64,000 nucleotides of DNA, taken from contig JASLJE010000026.1 in the NCBI GenBank assembly GCA_030152565.1, forward strand, positions 13,769 through 77,768. The letters are read 5' to 3'. Below, piece after piece: positions 18,312-26,975 of the stretch; the stretch's first letter is position 1; every line of letters starts with the position of its first letter. Under the pieces are notes generated by a model that saw nothing but the letters and a program-made list of their open reading frames with translations, was not told the origin of the DNA and did not search any database. Made by a program: the position numbers and the translations under genes. The stretch is from Peptoniphilaceae bacterium (GTDB lineage: Bacteria; Bacillota; Clostridia; Tissierellales; Peptoniphilaceae).

Positions 18312-18794
18312 CTAGTCAGTCGTTATTAAATCATCGATCATTTCAGATGCCTCCTCCTTACTCATAGATCCAACTATAACTAATTCGGATACTAAAATCC
18401 TCTTAGTATTATTAAGCATCTTCTTCTCAGATGTGGAAAGTCCTTTATTTTTGTCCATCAAAGTAAGATTTCTAACGATATCAGCTATCTCAAAAATATC
18501 ACCTGTCTTGATGGTCTCGGTATTTTCCCTATATCTTTGTCCCCAATTTGGTGACATTTCAGTCTTTTCTGATTTTAAAATCTCCAAGACCTTCTTGCCT
18601 TCGTCCTGGCTGATCACTGGTCTGACTCCGACTTCGTCAACCCCGTCAACCGGTATAGATATTCTAATATCATTAATAGGCATTTGCATTATGTAGTAAC
18701 TCTTTACATCACCTAAAATTTCAATTTCTTCAATATCCACAATCGTTCCTGCTCCATGTACTGGATAAACAATCTTATCCCCAATATTAAACAT
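18312..18794 (-). CDS. carD: CarD/CdnL family RNA polymerase-binding regulator
   Basis: A 160-residue CarD-family factor that binds the RNA polymerase beta subunit and stabilises open complexes, mainly at rRNA promoters. The N-terminal Tudor-like domain reads DKIVYPVHGAGTIVDIEE; the C-terminal helical DNA-contacting domain includes NWGQRYRENTE. GGAGGGTGAT precedes the ATG. First gene of an operon with yacL and the DUF1002 gene, behind a near-perfect sigma-70 promoter, which suggests strong constitutive expression. Confidence 0.92.
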   Translation of the reverse strand: MFNIGDKIVYPVHGAGTIVDIEEIEILGDVKSYYIMQMPINDIRISIPVDGVDEVGVRPVISQDEGKKVLEILKSEKTEMSPNWGQRYRENTETIKTGDIFEIADIVRNLTLMDKNKGLSTSEKKMLNNTKRILVSELVIVGSMSKEEASEMIDDLITTD

Positions 18795-18852
18795 AAAATC
18801 ACCCTCCTATATAGTCATTATACTTTATTTGGGGATTTTAGGCAAAAGGATT

Positions 18853-18881
18853 ATTATATAATAGCTCCCAGTCTATGTCAA
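18853..18881 (-). promoter_or_regulatory. Consensus sigma-70 promoter of the carD operon
   Basis: On the minus strand TTGACA (18876-18881) and TATAAT (18853-18858) are both perfect and are separated by exactly 17 bases. Confidence 0.85.
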
Positions 18882-19002
18882 CAGTTAAAAATATAAAGAA
18901 TTCAGAATCTTTACACATCTTATTATTAATTATATTTAACTATATGTTTAAAATATGAAGATAACAATTTTGTATTATTTATGGTATACTTATGATGATA
19001 TT

Positions 19003-19080
19003 TCACTAGGGGAGCGCAAGCTGAGAAGGTTAAAACCTGACCCTCATACCTGAACTATGTAATGATAGCGTAGGAAAGTG
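19003..19080 (+). promoter_or_regulatory. TPP riboswitch (THI box)
   Basis: The aptamer shows GGGGAGCG, then CTGAGA, ACCTGA, and later GATAGCGTAGGAAAG, which are the conserved thiamine pyrophosphate-binding elements in their standard order. It is followed by a terminator hairpin and then thiT, so thiamine pyrophosphate should switch off transcription. A likely -10 (TATACT) lies at 18985. Confidence 0.95.
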
Positions 19081-19110
19081 GGTTTTACACCACTTTGTGG
19101 TGTTTTTTTA
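19081..19110 (+). terminator. Riboswitch expression-platform terminator
   Basis: ACACCAC, a short loop and GTGGTGT are followed by seven T residues. The upstream AGTGGGTTTT can compete for pairing with the ACACCAC arm, as expected of an antiterminator. Confidence 0.8.
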
Positions 19111-19126
19111 ATATACGGAGGTTTAG

Positions 19127-19684
19127 ATGAATAAACAAAAAGGATTTTCAACAAAGATGATTGCTGAAGCGGGCATGATGATCGCCTTGGCAAAAATATT
19201 AAGTTATGCGGTTCTTCTTAAAATGCCGCAGGGAGGTTCCATAACACTAGGATCCATGGTTCCCTTAATCGTGTTTGCCATCAGATGGGGCTGGCAAAAA
19301 GGAATGGTAGTTGGGGCTGTTTACGGACTAGTAGACATGCTTATTGGTGGCTATATAGCCTATCCTGCCCAAGCTATCTTGGACTATCCACTTGCCTATG
19401 CCATGATAGGACTAGCTGGACTAAAGATTTCCTTAAGTTCCAATGAAAACGACCTATCAAACTATTTATTTGGAATTATTTTAGGTCATATCCTAAGAGC
19501 CCTATCCCATGTGGCATCTGGAGTAATATTCTTTGGTGAATTTGCACCAGAAGGAATCAGTCCACTAAAACACTCAATAAGCTATAATATAGCCTATATG
19601 GGACCAGAACTAGTTATATCCCTACTGATTGTCATAGTGATATGGAAGCCAGTAATGGGAGCCTTGAAGAAAGCTAATTTGTAA
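19127..19684 (+). CDS. thiT: Thiamine ECF transporter substrate-binding subunit ThiT
   Basis: S-component of an energy-coupling factor transporter, a six-helix membrane protein of 185 residues that binds thiamine with very high affinity and works with shared EcfAA'T, which are not in this window. Motifs of the thiamine site are visible: KMPQGGSITLGSMVPL, AIRWGWQKG, and YPAQAILDYPLAY. Expression is controlled by the TPP riboswitch immediately upstream. ACGGAGG precedes the ATG. Confidence 0.93.
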   Translation: MNKQKGFSTKMIAEAGMMIALAKILSYAVLLKMPQGGSITLGSMVPLIVFAIRWGWQKGMVVGAVYGLVDMLIGGYIAYPAQAILDYPLAYAMIGLAGLKISLSSNENDLSNYLFGIILGHILRALSHVASGVIFFGEFAPEGISPLKHSISYNIAYMGPELVISLLIVIVIWKPVMGALKKANL

Positions 19685-19710
19685 ATATGTAACTAAACCT
19701 ATGTGAAATA

Positions 19711-19738
19711 TTGCTGTGTGCTAAACACAGCTTTTTTA
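19711..19738 (+). terminator. Terminator of thiT
   Basis: A 7-bp stem (GCTGTGT and complement, five-base loop) followed by six T residues on the plus strand only. Confidence 0.8.
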
Positions 19739-20257
19739 TTTTAAAACTATTTCCATGTGGATGTCTTCTGGTTCCAGCCTATAAAGCCTAGGATTGGGCT
19801 CTTCCAAGACAGCTGCTCCTTGTCCCCTATAAAAGTCCACCGTATTCTTAAAGGGGCTGGCTGATATATAAAGGCCTCTAGCCTTGCTGGCCCTGGCCTG
19901 GTCTTTAAAATAGGCCACTATTTGCCCACCTATGCCCTGGCCCCTATAGGCTCTTGATATATAGAGTATATCCAGCTTTAAGTTACCATCTTCTAAAAAT
20001 TCTGGATCCAAAGATCCCATGCCCACTAGAAGATCCCCATCAAAGGCCCCTAGGACCCAGCCTTTTCTGGCCACTATGGACTCAGACCTTTCTATATAAG
20101 ACAAGACTTCTTCCTCATCCCAGCCCAGGACCTCTATATGGGTCTTTTTAAGCCTTAGTCCTTCCTGTCCTAGGACATAACTTTCCTCTATAAGCTCTGA
20201 CCTATCTATGGTTCTTAAGAGCCTACATTCTTCTTTTTTTAATAGTCTATAGTTCAT
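19736..20257 (-). CDS. GNAT family N-acetyltransferase
   Basis: A 173-residue acetyl-CoA-dependent transferase. The acetyl-CoA pyrophosphate loop is seen in LYISRAYRGQGIGGQIVAYF (the RGxGIG form of the Q/RxxGxG/A motif), followed by the later ASPFKNTVDFYRGQG strand-turn-helix. Substrate cannot be inferred; the size is that of small-molecule or antibiotic acetyltransferases. GTGGAGG precedes the ATG. Monocistronic, converging on thiT. Confidence 0.82.
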   Translation of the reverse strand: MNYRLLKKEECRLLRTIDRSELIEESYVLGQEGLRLKKTHIEVLGWDEEEVLSYIERSESIVARKGWVLGAFDGDLLVGMGSLDPEFLEDGNLKLDILYISRAYRGQGIGGQIVAYFKDQARASKARGLYISASPFKNTVDFYRGQGAAVLEEPNPRLYRLEPEDIHMEIVLK

Positions 20258-20268
20258 TTTTCCTCCAC

Positions 20269-20296
20269 AAAAAACTCCCTACCAAGGCAGGGAGTT
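20269..20296 (-). terminator. Terminator of the cyclophilin gene
   Basis: AACTCCCT and its complement form an 8-bp stem; the minus strand continues in a T run. Confidence 0.75.
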
Positions 20297-20303
20297 AAAA
20301 TTT

Positions 20304-20897
20304 TTATTTTACTATTTCTATATTTTCTATAGTTATATCATATAAAGGTCTGTCTCCATGGTCTCTTTTAACCTGGGATATTTCTTCAACCACATCCATG
20401 CCAGCTATAACGTGGCCGAAAACAGTGTGTTTAAAGTCCAACCAAAAGGCTCCACCTAATTCCCTATAGCCATCTATAACAGCTTGTGGGTAGCCTCCTT
20501 CTTCTCCAAACTCTTCCATTTGTTCAAAAATGTTATCAGGTATGTCCTTGGCAGTCACTATGAAAAATTGGGATCCATTAGTTGATGGTCCTGCATTGGC
20601 CATAGATAGGGCTCCGTAAAAGTTTCTGTAGTTTATGTCAAACTCATCGTCAAAGCTTTGGCCATAAATACTTTCTCCCCCCATGCCTGTACCTGTAGGG
20701 TCTCCCCCTTGGATCATAAAGTCTTCTATTACCCTGTGGAAGATTACTCCATCATAGTAGCCATCTTCTGAAAGCTTGCTAAAGTTTTCCACAGCCTTGG
20801 GAGCTATCTCTGGAAATAGTACTACTTCTATATCCCCCATATTGGTCTTTATTAGTGCCCTTATATCTTCGTCATTATATCCTTGTAATTGTCTCAT
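20304..20897 (-). CDS. Cyclophilin-type peptidyl-prolyl isomerase
   Basis: A 197-residue cytoplasmic cyclophilin that catalyses cis-trans isomerisation of prolyl bonds. The catalytic region [17 protein letters not shown], the [15 protein letters not shown] segment and HTVFGHVI are conserved. An insertion of about 20 residues ([14 protein letters not shown]) after FFIVTAKD enlarges the family core. No signal peptide, so it is intracellular. CGGAGG precedes the start, and a TATAAT-like -10 lies at 20917-20922 on the minus strand. Confidence 0.92.
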   Translation of the reverse strand: MRQLQGYNDEDIRALIKTNMGDIEVVLFPEIAPKAVENFSKLSEDGYYDGVIFHRVIEDFMIQGGDPTGTGMGGESIYGQSFDDEFDINYRNFYGALSMANAGPSTNGSQFFIVTAKDIPDNIFEQMEEFGEEGGYPQAVIDGYRELGGAFWLDFKHTVFGHVIAGMDVVEEISQVKRDHGDRPLYDITIENIEIVK

Positions 20898-20947
20898 ACT
20901 TACCTCCGTTTTATTTATTATACTATGTTTTAAGGCTTTTTTGTTTA

Positions 20948-20981
20948 AAACAAAAAAGCAAGGACTTTGGCCCTTGCTTTC
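20948..20981 (-). terminator. Orphan intrinsic terminator
   Basis: The minus strand reads AAAGCAAGG, an eight-base loop, its complement and then TTTTTTG. It lies upstream of the cyclophilin gene and downstream of no recognised gene, so it may end a small RNA. Confidence 0.75.
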
Positions 20982-21184
20982 TTGCTATTTTATAGGAAAG
21001 TTAAATACTAAAACACTAATATGTGATCTCGAAAAACCATAAATATTAGCAAAAGTAAATATTGTCGGTAGATAAATATGTTATTTATTTATCTGTTATT
21101 ATATTAACTTAATTTCTCCCATTTGTAAAATCTTTTAGTTAAAAAATAGACAATAAATCGATGTACTTTAAATTTATTCATTTT

Positions 21185-21209
21185 TAAAAAATCTTCTTTT
21201 GCCGAAGAC
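21185..21209 (-). terminator. Terminator of aarF
   Basis: TCTTC, loop, GAAGA followed by six T residues on the minus strand, about 80 bases after the aarF stop. Confidence 0.6.
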
Positions 21210-21286
21210 TAGTTATTTACAAGCTTATAGAATATTACTATATTAACTTGTCTTCATATCTATTTATTAAATTATATTAATAATCA

Positions 21287-22942
21287 TTAAATATGCAAAA
21301 TACTATAGATGAAATACACTAGTATTGTCATGTCTACCCCTCCTGATAGGTATAAAATTCCTTTAAATAAGCCTATATATTCTACTCTTATTATATCCAG
21401 AGATAAAAAACCTAAACTAAAAATAAAAATTAAACTGGCCACTAGAAATATCAGGCCTGCCAGTCTATTTTTTTCCCTTCTTCTCTCCAGGTCTAAAAGT
21501 CTTTGGTCTACTACCGTATCCACCTTTAGCCTATAGCCTGTCTCTTCCATCTTCCTGGTAAAGTCCAAAATAGTCTTGGGCAAGGACTTGGATAGGATGA
21601 AAAGATCATAGTAGGAGGAAAGGCCAAACTCCTTAAAATATTCCAGGGAAAGAAAATTCTTGTAAAGTTTCTTGGCCATGGGTCTGGATAATTCTAAAAT
21701 ACTGGAAGACCTATCCAGCCTTTCTACCAATCCTTCCAGGGTTAGGAAGGTCTTGGCCAGGGTCATAAGAGACCTGTCAATTTTTATTTGATACTTGAGT
21801 AAAATATCAAAAAAATCATCCATTAGGATGGATAGCTTGACCTCCTTCAAGGTCATGGTCAGGTACTTGTCTAAAAAGTACTGCATGTCCCTCTCAAAGG
21901 CTGCCAGGTTTACTTCGGCTGATATGGCTCCCAGATCCAAAATAGAATCTAAAATGATCCTGGGTGAGTTAAGAGAGATACCCAGAAACATTTTAAGTAG
22001 GGTAAATCTTTTCTTTTCAGTTAGATAGCCCATAATCCCATAGTCTATAAAGTAAATCCTATCCAGGTCCTGGACTATAATATTTCCCGGATGAGGGTCG
22101 GCGTGAAAGTATCCATAGTTAAAGACCTGGTTGGCATAGGAGTGAAGGATCCTCCTGGCTATCTCCTGGCCATGTAAGTCCAGATAGTCCTGGTCCAGAT
22201 CTCCTATGGATGGACCTTCCACATAGGCCATGACTATAAACTTCTCATAGACATAGTCCTTGTAAAGGGCTGGACTTTTTATGTAGCGGTCTTTTCTTAT
22301 ATAGCCAGAAAACTTTTCTAGGGCCTTAGACTCCAGACTAAAGTCTGTCTCCAAGACTATTTGCTTTCTAAATTCTTCTACCAAGTCTTCCAGGCTGACC
22401 ACTGAATTGGTCTTTAACCTTTTGGATAACTTTTTAGCCATGTCTTCTAAAACCTTAATATCCAAGGCTATGGTTTCCTTAATATGGGGCCTTTGGACCT
22501 TGATACAGACCTCTTCCCCACTTCTTAGCCTGGCCCTGTGGACCTGGGCTATAGAGCCTTGGGCTAGAGGGTCCTCTTCTATATAGGAAAAAATATCCCC
22601 CAGCTTCTTCTTACTTTCCCCCTCTATAATGGCCTGGACCTGGTCAAAGGAAAAACCCTTAACATTATCTTGTAGTCCGCTTAATTCATCTATGATTTCC
22701 TTGGGAAAAATATCTGATCTGGTGGATAACATTTGGCCAAACTTTACAAAGGTTGGCCCCAGCTCCTCCAAGGACCTTCTAAGAGACTGGGCAAAGCTCA
22801 CGTTGTCCTCATAGCTTCCCAGGTTAAAACCCTCTTTAAAATTCCCTCTTTTTATAAACTTTTTTAAATACCTAAAGACCCTATTCTCATAAAAAATCCT
22901 TAGTAATTGGGCATACCTTTTAAGATAGGCCTTAGTTTTCAT
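21287..22942 (-). CDS. AarF/UbiB-family (ABC1) atypical kinase
   Basis: A 551-residue protein-kinase-like membrane protein. The ABC1 domain shows KFGQMLSTR (the KxGQ motif), AQGSIAQVHRARL with the nucleotide-binding region, catalytic HADPHPGNI and metal-binding IDYGIMG. Two hydrophobic helices close the C-terminus. UbiB homologues in other bacteria assist quinone synthesis; this window shows no quinone genes, so the role here is open. Its ATG overlaps the end of the phasin-like gene by 11 bases, and that pair is a common arrangement. Confidence 0.88.
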   Translation of the reverse strand: MKTKAYLKRYAQLLRIFYENRVFRYLKKFIKRGNFKEGFNLGSYEDNVSFAQSLRRSLEELGPTFVKFGQMLSTRSDIFPKEIIDELSGLQDNVKGFSFDQVQAIIEGESKKKLGDIFSYIEEDPLAQGSIAQVHRARLRSGEEVCIKVQRPHIKETIALDIKVLEDMAKKLSKRLKTNSVVSLEDLVEEFRKQIVLETDFSLESKALEKFSGYIRKDRYIKSPALYKDYVYEKFIVMAYVEGPSIGDLDQDYLDLHGQEIARRILHSYANQVFNYGYFHADPHPGNIIVQDLDRIYFIDYGIMGYLTEKKRFTLLKMFLGISLNSPRIILDSILDLGAISAEVNLAAFERDMQYFLDKYLTMTLKEVKLSILMDDFFDILLKYQIKIDRSLMTLAKTFLTLEGLVERLDRSSSILELSRPMAKKLYKNFLSLEYFKEFGLSSYYDLFILSKSLPKTILDFTRKMEETGYRLKVDTVVDQRLLDLERRREKNRLAGLIFLVASLIFIFSLGFLSLDIIRVEYIGLFKGILYLSGGVDMTILVYFIYSILHI

Positions 22943-23228
22943 CTGGTCTATTGGCCCTTTCTAATTCTTCCCTGATTATTTGTCTTATATCTTCCTTCTT
23001 GGCATAGTCCTTGGCCATTATCCTATCTACTTCCTGGCTAATATAGGCCTCCATATCTTTTCTTTCTTCCTCGCCCTTCTTAACCAATTCATCTACCAGA
23101 TCTTGGGCCTTGTCCTCTTCCAACTTACCTCTTTTAACCATGTCGTCTACAACTTCTTCAAGCTTGTCTCTGGAATAGCCAAAAACCCCCAGGCCAAAGT
23201 GTAATGATTTTTCAAATAAATCCTTCAT
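22932..23228 (-). CDS. Phasin-like small coiled-coil protein
   Basis: A 98-residue acidic, helical protein resembling the PhaF/PhaI-like phasin family (FGLGVFGYSRDKLEEVVDDM at the start, then long charged helices). True phasins coat polyhydroxyalkanoate granules, but these short Firmicute homologues occur next to AarF genes without PHA synthesis genes. AAAGGAGG precedes the ATG. Translation is coupled to aarF by overlap. Role unknown; membrane or lipid association is inference. Confidence 0.7.
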   Translation of the reverse strand: MKDLFEKSLHFGLGVFGYSRDKLEEVVDDMVKRGKLEEDKAQDLVDELVKKGEEERKDMEAYISQEVDRIMAKDYAKKEDIRQIIREELERANRPDEN

Positions 23229-23267
23229 ATGTCCTCCTTTTTATATTCATTATTCTTCTTTATTATT

Positions 23268-23296
23268 TATATATACCCATCTTATACATTTGTCAA
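23268..23296 (-). promoter_or_regulatory. Promoter of phasin-aarF operon
   Basis: On the minus strand TTGACA (23291-23296) and TATATA (23268-23273) are 17 bases apart. The -10 overlaps an 11-base motif that recurs upstream of two other genes in the window. Confidence 0.7.
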
Positions 23297-23328
23297 TATG
23301 TTAGTTATTTAATAAATAGGCCCTTGTG

Positions 23329-23357
23329 TTGACATTGATCCTTATAACTTTTAACAT
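23329..23357 (+). promoter_or_regulatory. Promoter of the metallo-hydrolase gene
   Basis: TTGACA at 23329-23334 and TAACAT at 23352-23357 with a 17-base spacer. Confidence 0.6.
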
Positions 23358-23386
23358 GGAATTATAACTATACAAAGGATGGTATT

Positions 23387-24361
23387 ATGATAAGAGAAGT
23401 TTATAAAGATATATACACATTTGAGGTCACTCTACCTAATAGTCCCCTAAGGGCTATTAATTCCTATGTGATCAAGTCCGCCGATAAGAATATAGTAATT
23501 GACACTGGCTACAATAGGCCAGAATCTAGACAAGACCTGCTTGAAGGTCTAGAAGAACTTGGCTTGGATATCAAAGATACCAGCCTTATTCTAACCCACC
23601 TCCACGCCGACCACTCAGGCCTGGCCAATATGTTTTCAGACCTGGGCCTTGACGTTTACGCTGGAGCTGTAGATGGAAAGTTTATCAACCAAATGGCAAC
23701 GGGAGAATACTGGGACTTAATAGGTTCTTTTAAACCTCTTTACGGCCTTTATGAAGATGAGATTACCATAGAGGATAATCCTGGCTATAATTTTAAGCTG
23801 GATAAGCCTATTGACTTTAAGATCCTAAACTTTGGAGACATAATAGAAATTGGAGACTATAAGTTTGAAGTAGTAGACCTGAAGGGGCATACACCAGGCC
23901 ACCTAGGCCTTTTTGATAGGAACCATAAGATCATGTTTTCAGGTGATACTGTCCTAGACCCAATAACCCCTAATATAACCTTCTGGGGCTTTGACTATGA
24001 CAATATCTTAAATACCTATATGGAAACCCTTAAAGACCTTAAGAAAACCGATGTAGACCTCTTATTTGCCTCTCACAGAAGAGTTATAGACAATCATGAG
24101 GAAAGAATAGATGAAATCTTAAACCACCACCAGGAGCGACTAGAGGAGATTCTTAAAGCCATGGGAAAAGAGCCTATGACCATAAGGGATATCTCAGCTA
24201 AAATATCTTGGAGGATTAGGGCAGATGGTTGGGATGACTTTCCCAAGCCTCAGAAGTGGTTTGCCACTGGCGAAACCATGAGCCATATGGAATACTTGGT
24301 CCTAAAGAAAAAAGTAAAAATGGAAAAGATAGATGGAGTTCTTCTTTTCACTAAAATATAA
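23387..24361 (+). CDS. MBL-fold metallo-hydrolase
   Basis: A 324-residue metallo-beta-lactamase-fold hydrolase with the dinuclear metal motif LTHLHADHSG, a later GHTPGHLG and an Asp in MFSGDTVLDP. The ~100-residue C-terminal extension contains a winged-helix-like segment (MTIRDISAKISWRIRADGWD and a final MEYLVLKKKVKMEK), as in LACTB2-like proteins with nucleic acid or thioester hydrolase roles. Alone on the plus strand, divergent from the phasin-aarF pair. Fold certain, substrate unknown. Confidence 0.85.
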   Translation: MIREVYKDIYTFEVTLPNSPLRAINSYVIKSADKNIVIDTGYNRPESRQDLLEGLEELGLDIKDTSLILTHLHADHSGLANMFSDLGLDVYAGAVDGKFINQMATGEYWDLIGSFKPLYGLYEDEITIEDNPGYNFKLDKPIDFKILNFGDIIEIGDYKFEVVDLKGHTPGHLGLFDRNHKIMFSGDTVLDPITPNITFWGFDYDNILNTYMETLKDLKKTDVDLLFASHRRVIDNHEERIDEILNHHQERLEEILKAMGKEPMTIRDISAKISWRIRADGWDDFPKPQKWFATGETMSHMEYLVLKKKVKMEKIDGVLLFTKI

Positions 24362-24362
24362 A

Positions 24363-24386
24363 TAAACCCCAGATGGGGTTTATTTT
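24363..24386. terminator. Bidirectional terminator, metallo-hydrolase and TM2 genes
   Basis: AAACCCC, AGAT loop, GGGGTTT with T-rich flanks on the plus strand and A-rich flanks on the other. It overlaps the stop codons of the two converging genes. Confidence 0.7.
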
Positions 24387-25450
24387 ATTTGTTCATATAT
24401 TCTTTTTTCAGTTGGAGTAAGGGAAACATTAAGCCTCTTTAGCTCTCCATAAGTGTATTTTCTAAGTTCATCACTTTCACAAGTGTTATAAACCTTTCTA
24501 ACTATATTTACATACTCCTTGTGGTCCTTTACCTCTTCCAGGTGGTCAACTGTCTGTTTATAGTTCATCTCCACCATGCGTTCAGCTATGGTCTCCCATA
24601 TGCCTGGCCAAATATCTAGGATTTCATAAAGGTCCTTTAGCCTAACTTTTTCAAAGTTAAAGTCCTCCATATTGATTTCCATCCTGTCCAAGCTTAGCTT
24701 ATCCAGGTCTTCTCTTAGCCTATCCCAATCACTTTCAACCCTTAATAAGGGCATGTGGCCTATAAATTCCCTCAGCCTATTGTCTGATAGGTTCCAAAGT
24801 CTTTCCAAAAGTCCTAGAGTCTTTTCATCCAGCTTGCCTGTGGCAAAATATTCTTCCAGGCCTAAAGGCTTCTTATCTGGATCCAGGTCCAGACCTTCTC
24901 TTATAATTAAAAGGTTGGAAGAAAATAAGTCTACCAGGTTTTCCTTAAAGTAGTCCAGGCCTAAAAACTTCCTATCCACATCCATTAACTTTATAAGCTC
25001 ATCATACTGGTCGTAGGAAAAAGCTTCTTCTTTTTCTTCTTCTCTTATAACTTTTTCTTCGCTGGCCAAGTCCTCTTTTTCCACAAGAACTTTTTCTTTT
25101 TTCTTTTCTTCAGTCTTGTCTTCCAGGCTAGCAGGCTCCTTCTTAGGCATGGCCCTTCTAGCTTCATCTCTTCTCTCTTCCCTTCTCTTTAACTTTTCTT
25201 CTCTGATTTCCTTGCTTAATAATAAAATAATTGCACCGTCTACTATTCCCAAAATCAAAAATACAGGCAGGAACTTAAACTTAGTCAAAAGTTGAATAAG
25301 TATAATTAAACCTGCACTAATGTAATGGCCCAAGTATAGTCTATGTAGGCCCAAGGAGCCTCCAAAAAAGGCTAGTATAGCAGCCAATACATCTGATCTG
25401 TTTTCCTGTTTCAAGTCTTCCTTACTAATCAAAAAACTTTTTCCCTTCAT
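24380..25450 (-). CDS. TM2-domain membrane protein with charged cytoplasmic region
   Basis: A 356-residue protein. Residues ~17-80 form a TM2 domain: two membrane helices joined by the GLHRLYLGHYISAG turn, with AILAFFGGSLG before it. A Lys/Glu-rich low-complexity linker of about 70 residues follows, then a predicted globular helical domain of about 200 residues with no family I recognise. The linker suggests a tether between membrane and a soluble module. GAAAGGTGG precedes the ATG. Monocistronic. Confidence 0.75.
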   Translation of the reverse strand: MKGKSFLISKEDLKQENRSDVLAAILAFFGGSLGLHRLYLGHYISAGLIILIQLLTKFKFLPVFLILGIVDGAIILLLSKEIREEKLKRREERRDEARRAMPKKEPASLEDKTEEKKKEKVLVEKEDLASEEKVIREEEKEEAFSYDQYDELIKLMDVDRKFLGLDYFKENLVDLFSSNLLIIREGLDLDPDKKPLGLEEYFATGKLDEKTLGLLERLWNLSDNRLREFIGHMPLLRVESDWDRLREDLDKLSLDRMEINMEDFNFEKVRLKDLYEILDIWPGIWETIAERMVEMNYKQTVDHLEEVKDHKEYVNIVRKVYNTCESDELRKYTYGELKRLNVSLTPTEKRIYEQIK

Positions 25451-25524
25451 AACCTTCCACCTTTCCTAATTTATATGTATATTATATCATAAAGGGAAAG
25501 CGTCTTCACCCCTTTAATTTTAAA

Positions 25525-25556
25525 GGCAAAAAAACAGTGGCTAACCACTGTTTTAC
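25525..25556 (-). terminator. Terminator of D-LDH gene
   Basis: AAAACAGTGG, CTAA loop and its complement; the minus strand continues in T residues. Confidence 0.8.
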
Positions 25557-25558
25557 AA

Positions 25559-26527
25559 TTACTGCTTTATATTTTTATAGATGCTATCCAGGCTTATATT
25601 TACCATATCCCTAACCGCATTATCTGTAAAATATGCAATGTGTTGGGTTACTATGGCCTGGTCCATTTCTTCCAGTCTTCCATAGTAGTGATTGGCTATT
25701 ACTTCATCATTTACATCCTTATTGGCAAAGATTTCCAACTCTTTTTCTAGAACATCTAGTCCGGCTCCAGCCAAGTGACCACTTTCAAGAGCTTCTATTA
25801 GGGCCTTGGTATCAACTAAGTCTCCCCTGCTGGTATTTACCAAGTAGGATCCCTTCTTCATAAGGCCAAGTCTTCTCTCATCTACCATATGGTAGGTTTC
25901 TTCTGTTAATGGAAGGTGAAGACTAACCAAATCAGCCTCTTCAAAGATCTCATCCAAGTTTTTTCTCATTTCTAAAAAGTCTACTTCCTTAGGGCTTCTA
26001 TTATAGCCTATAACCTTGGCTCCCAGACCGTGCCACTTTTTAGCAGCTGTCATACCAATGTTGCCCAGACCTATAACTCCCACTGTCATAGAACCTATCT
26101 CCCTACCTAAAAAGTCCACGCTAGGGGCAAAGTTTCTAGTTTCTATAGCCCTCATGGTCTTCTTGTAGTTTCTAACCAACATAAGGCCTAGCATTATAGA
26201 ATATTCAGCCACTGATGATGGTGAATAGCCTGCTGTATTGTAGATTTCTATGCCGTACTTTTCAGCCAAATCAAAGTCAAACATGTCAACTCCTATGGAC
26301 CTGGTAGCTATGTGCTTCATGCCATAAGAAGCTATTTTCTTATAGATTTCCTCATCCTTTAGGTGTTTGGATTGGTGAAGGCAGATTGAATCATAACCTT
26401 CTATTTCATCAATATTTTCTTTTTTTAAAGAATACTTTCTATAGTCTAATTGAACCTGCTTTCTTTGGGCCCAATCTTCTAGATATTTCATTTCACTATC
26501 TTTTGCATTAAAAACTAATATTTTCAT
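25559..26527 (-). CDS. D-2-hydroxyacid dehydrogenase, probably D-lactate dehydrogenase
   Basis: NADH-dependent reductase of 2-keto acids, 322 residues. The Rossmann motif is GVIGLGNIGMTAA; the catalytic Arg, Glu and His lie in VNTSRGDLVD, the segment DVLEKE, and TQHIAYFT. The early YNTAGYSPSSVAEYS is typical of D-lactate dehydrogenases of lactic-acid-forming Firmicutes, so pyruvate reduction in fermentation is the likely role. AAAGGAGGC precedes the ATG. Monocistronic. Confidence 0.9.
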   Translation of the reverse strand: MKILVFNAKDSEMKYLEDWAQRKQVQLDYRKYSLKKENIDEIEGYDSICLHQSKHLKDEEIYKKIASYGMKHIATRSIGVDMFDFDLAEKYGIEIYNTAGYSPSSVAEYSIMLGLMLVRNYKKTMRAIETRNFAPSVDFLGREIGSMTVGVIGLGNIGMTAAKKWHGLGAKVIGYNRSPKEVDFLEMRKNLDEIFEEADLVSLHLPLTEETYHMVDERRLGLMKKGSYLVNTSRGDLVDTKALIEALESGHLAGAGLDVLEKELEIFANKDVNDEVIANHYYGRLEEMDQAIVTQHIAYFTDNAVRDMVNISLDSIYKNIKQ

Positions 26528-26582
26528 AAAGCCTCCTTTAACTTTCCTATAGATAATGTACCATATTAAAAGGCTTATTAAT

Positions 26583-26606
26583 AGAAAAAAGATGCCTAAG
26601 CATCTT
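26583..26606 (-). terminator. Terminator of the ABC-YxeA operon
   Basis: AAAAGATGC, CTAA loop, GCATCTTTT; the minus strand ends in a T run just after the yxeA stop. Confidence 0.8.
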
Positions 26607-26975
26607 TTATTTTATCTTTTCCAATATATTAGAAGGAATATCCTTCTTGTCTATTAACTTTTCTCCCAGGGAAATTTGATTACTAGCCTCAACTTCTATA
26701 TAGTCTCCTGGTTTAAAATAATCACTCCCCTCATACCTTTGAAAGTTTACAGTCCTTTCTTCCTTGTCATTATAAATCTTAACCTTATAGTCTATGGCCT
26801 TGTCCATAGGCTTACCATCTGAACTGTATTGGGTCTTAAAGGTCATATCTTGATTCTCATCTATTCTTCCATAGTAGGTCTCACCCACATACCTATCTTC
26901 ATAGTAGGCCCTTCCCTTAACAAAAAGTCCAACTAAAAGGGCCAATATTATTACCATTCCTATTTTCTTTTTCAT
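26607..26975 (-). CDS. YxeA family exported protein
   Basis: A 122-residue protein with an N-terminal hydrophobic signal or anchor (MVIILALLVGLF) and a YxeA/DUF1093 OB-like domain. The family pattern YVGETYYGRIDEN near the start and GDYIEVEAS later are visible. In Firmicutes such genes accompany ABC exporters of the bacitracin or peptide-resistance type. The ATG shares one base with the stop of the preceding gene, and GGGAGGATAAG serves as binding site. Function unknown. Confidence 0.75.
   Translation of the reverse strand: MKKKIGMVIILALLVGLFVKGRAYYEDRYVGETYYGRIDENQDMTFKTQYSSDGKPMDKAIDYKVKIYNDKEERTVNFQRYEGSDYFKPGDYIEVEASNQISLGEKLIDKKDIPSNILEKIK

Larger units (their letters stand above)
20898..21286. 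other. 389-bp intergenic region with an orphan terminator
   Basis: Contains, in minus-strand order, the aarF terminator, an AT-rich stretch with a TATAAT-like box (21098-21103) but no good -35, a 9-bp hairpin at 21070-21094, a possible stem pairing 21016-21022 with 21043-21049, and a second strong terminator at 20948-20981. No convincing coding frame was found. The second terminator has no gene before it. Confidence 0.55.
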
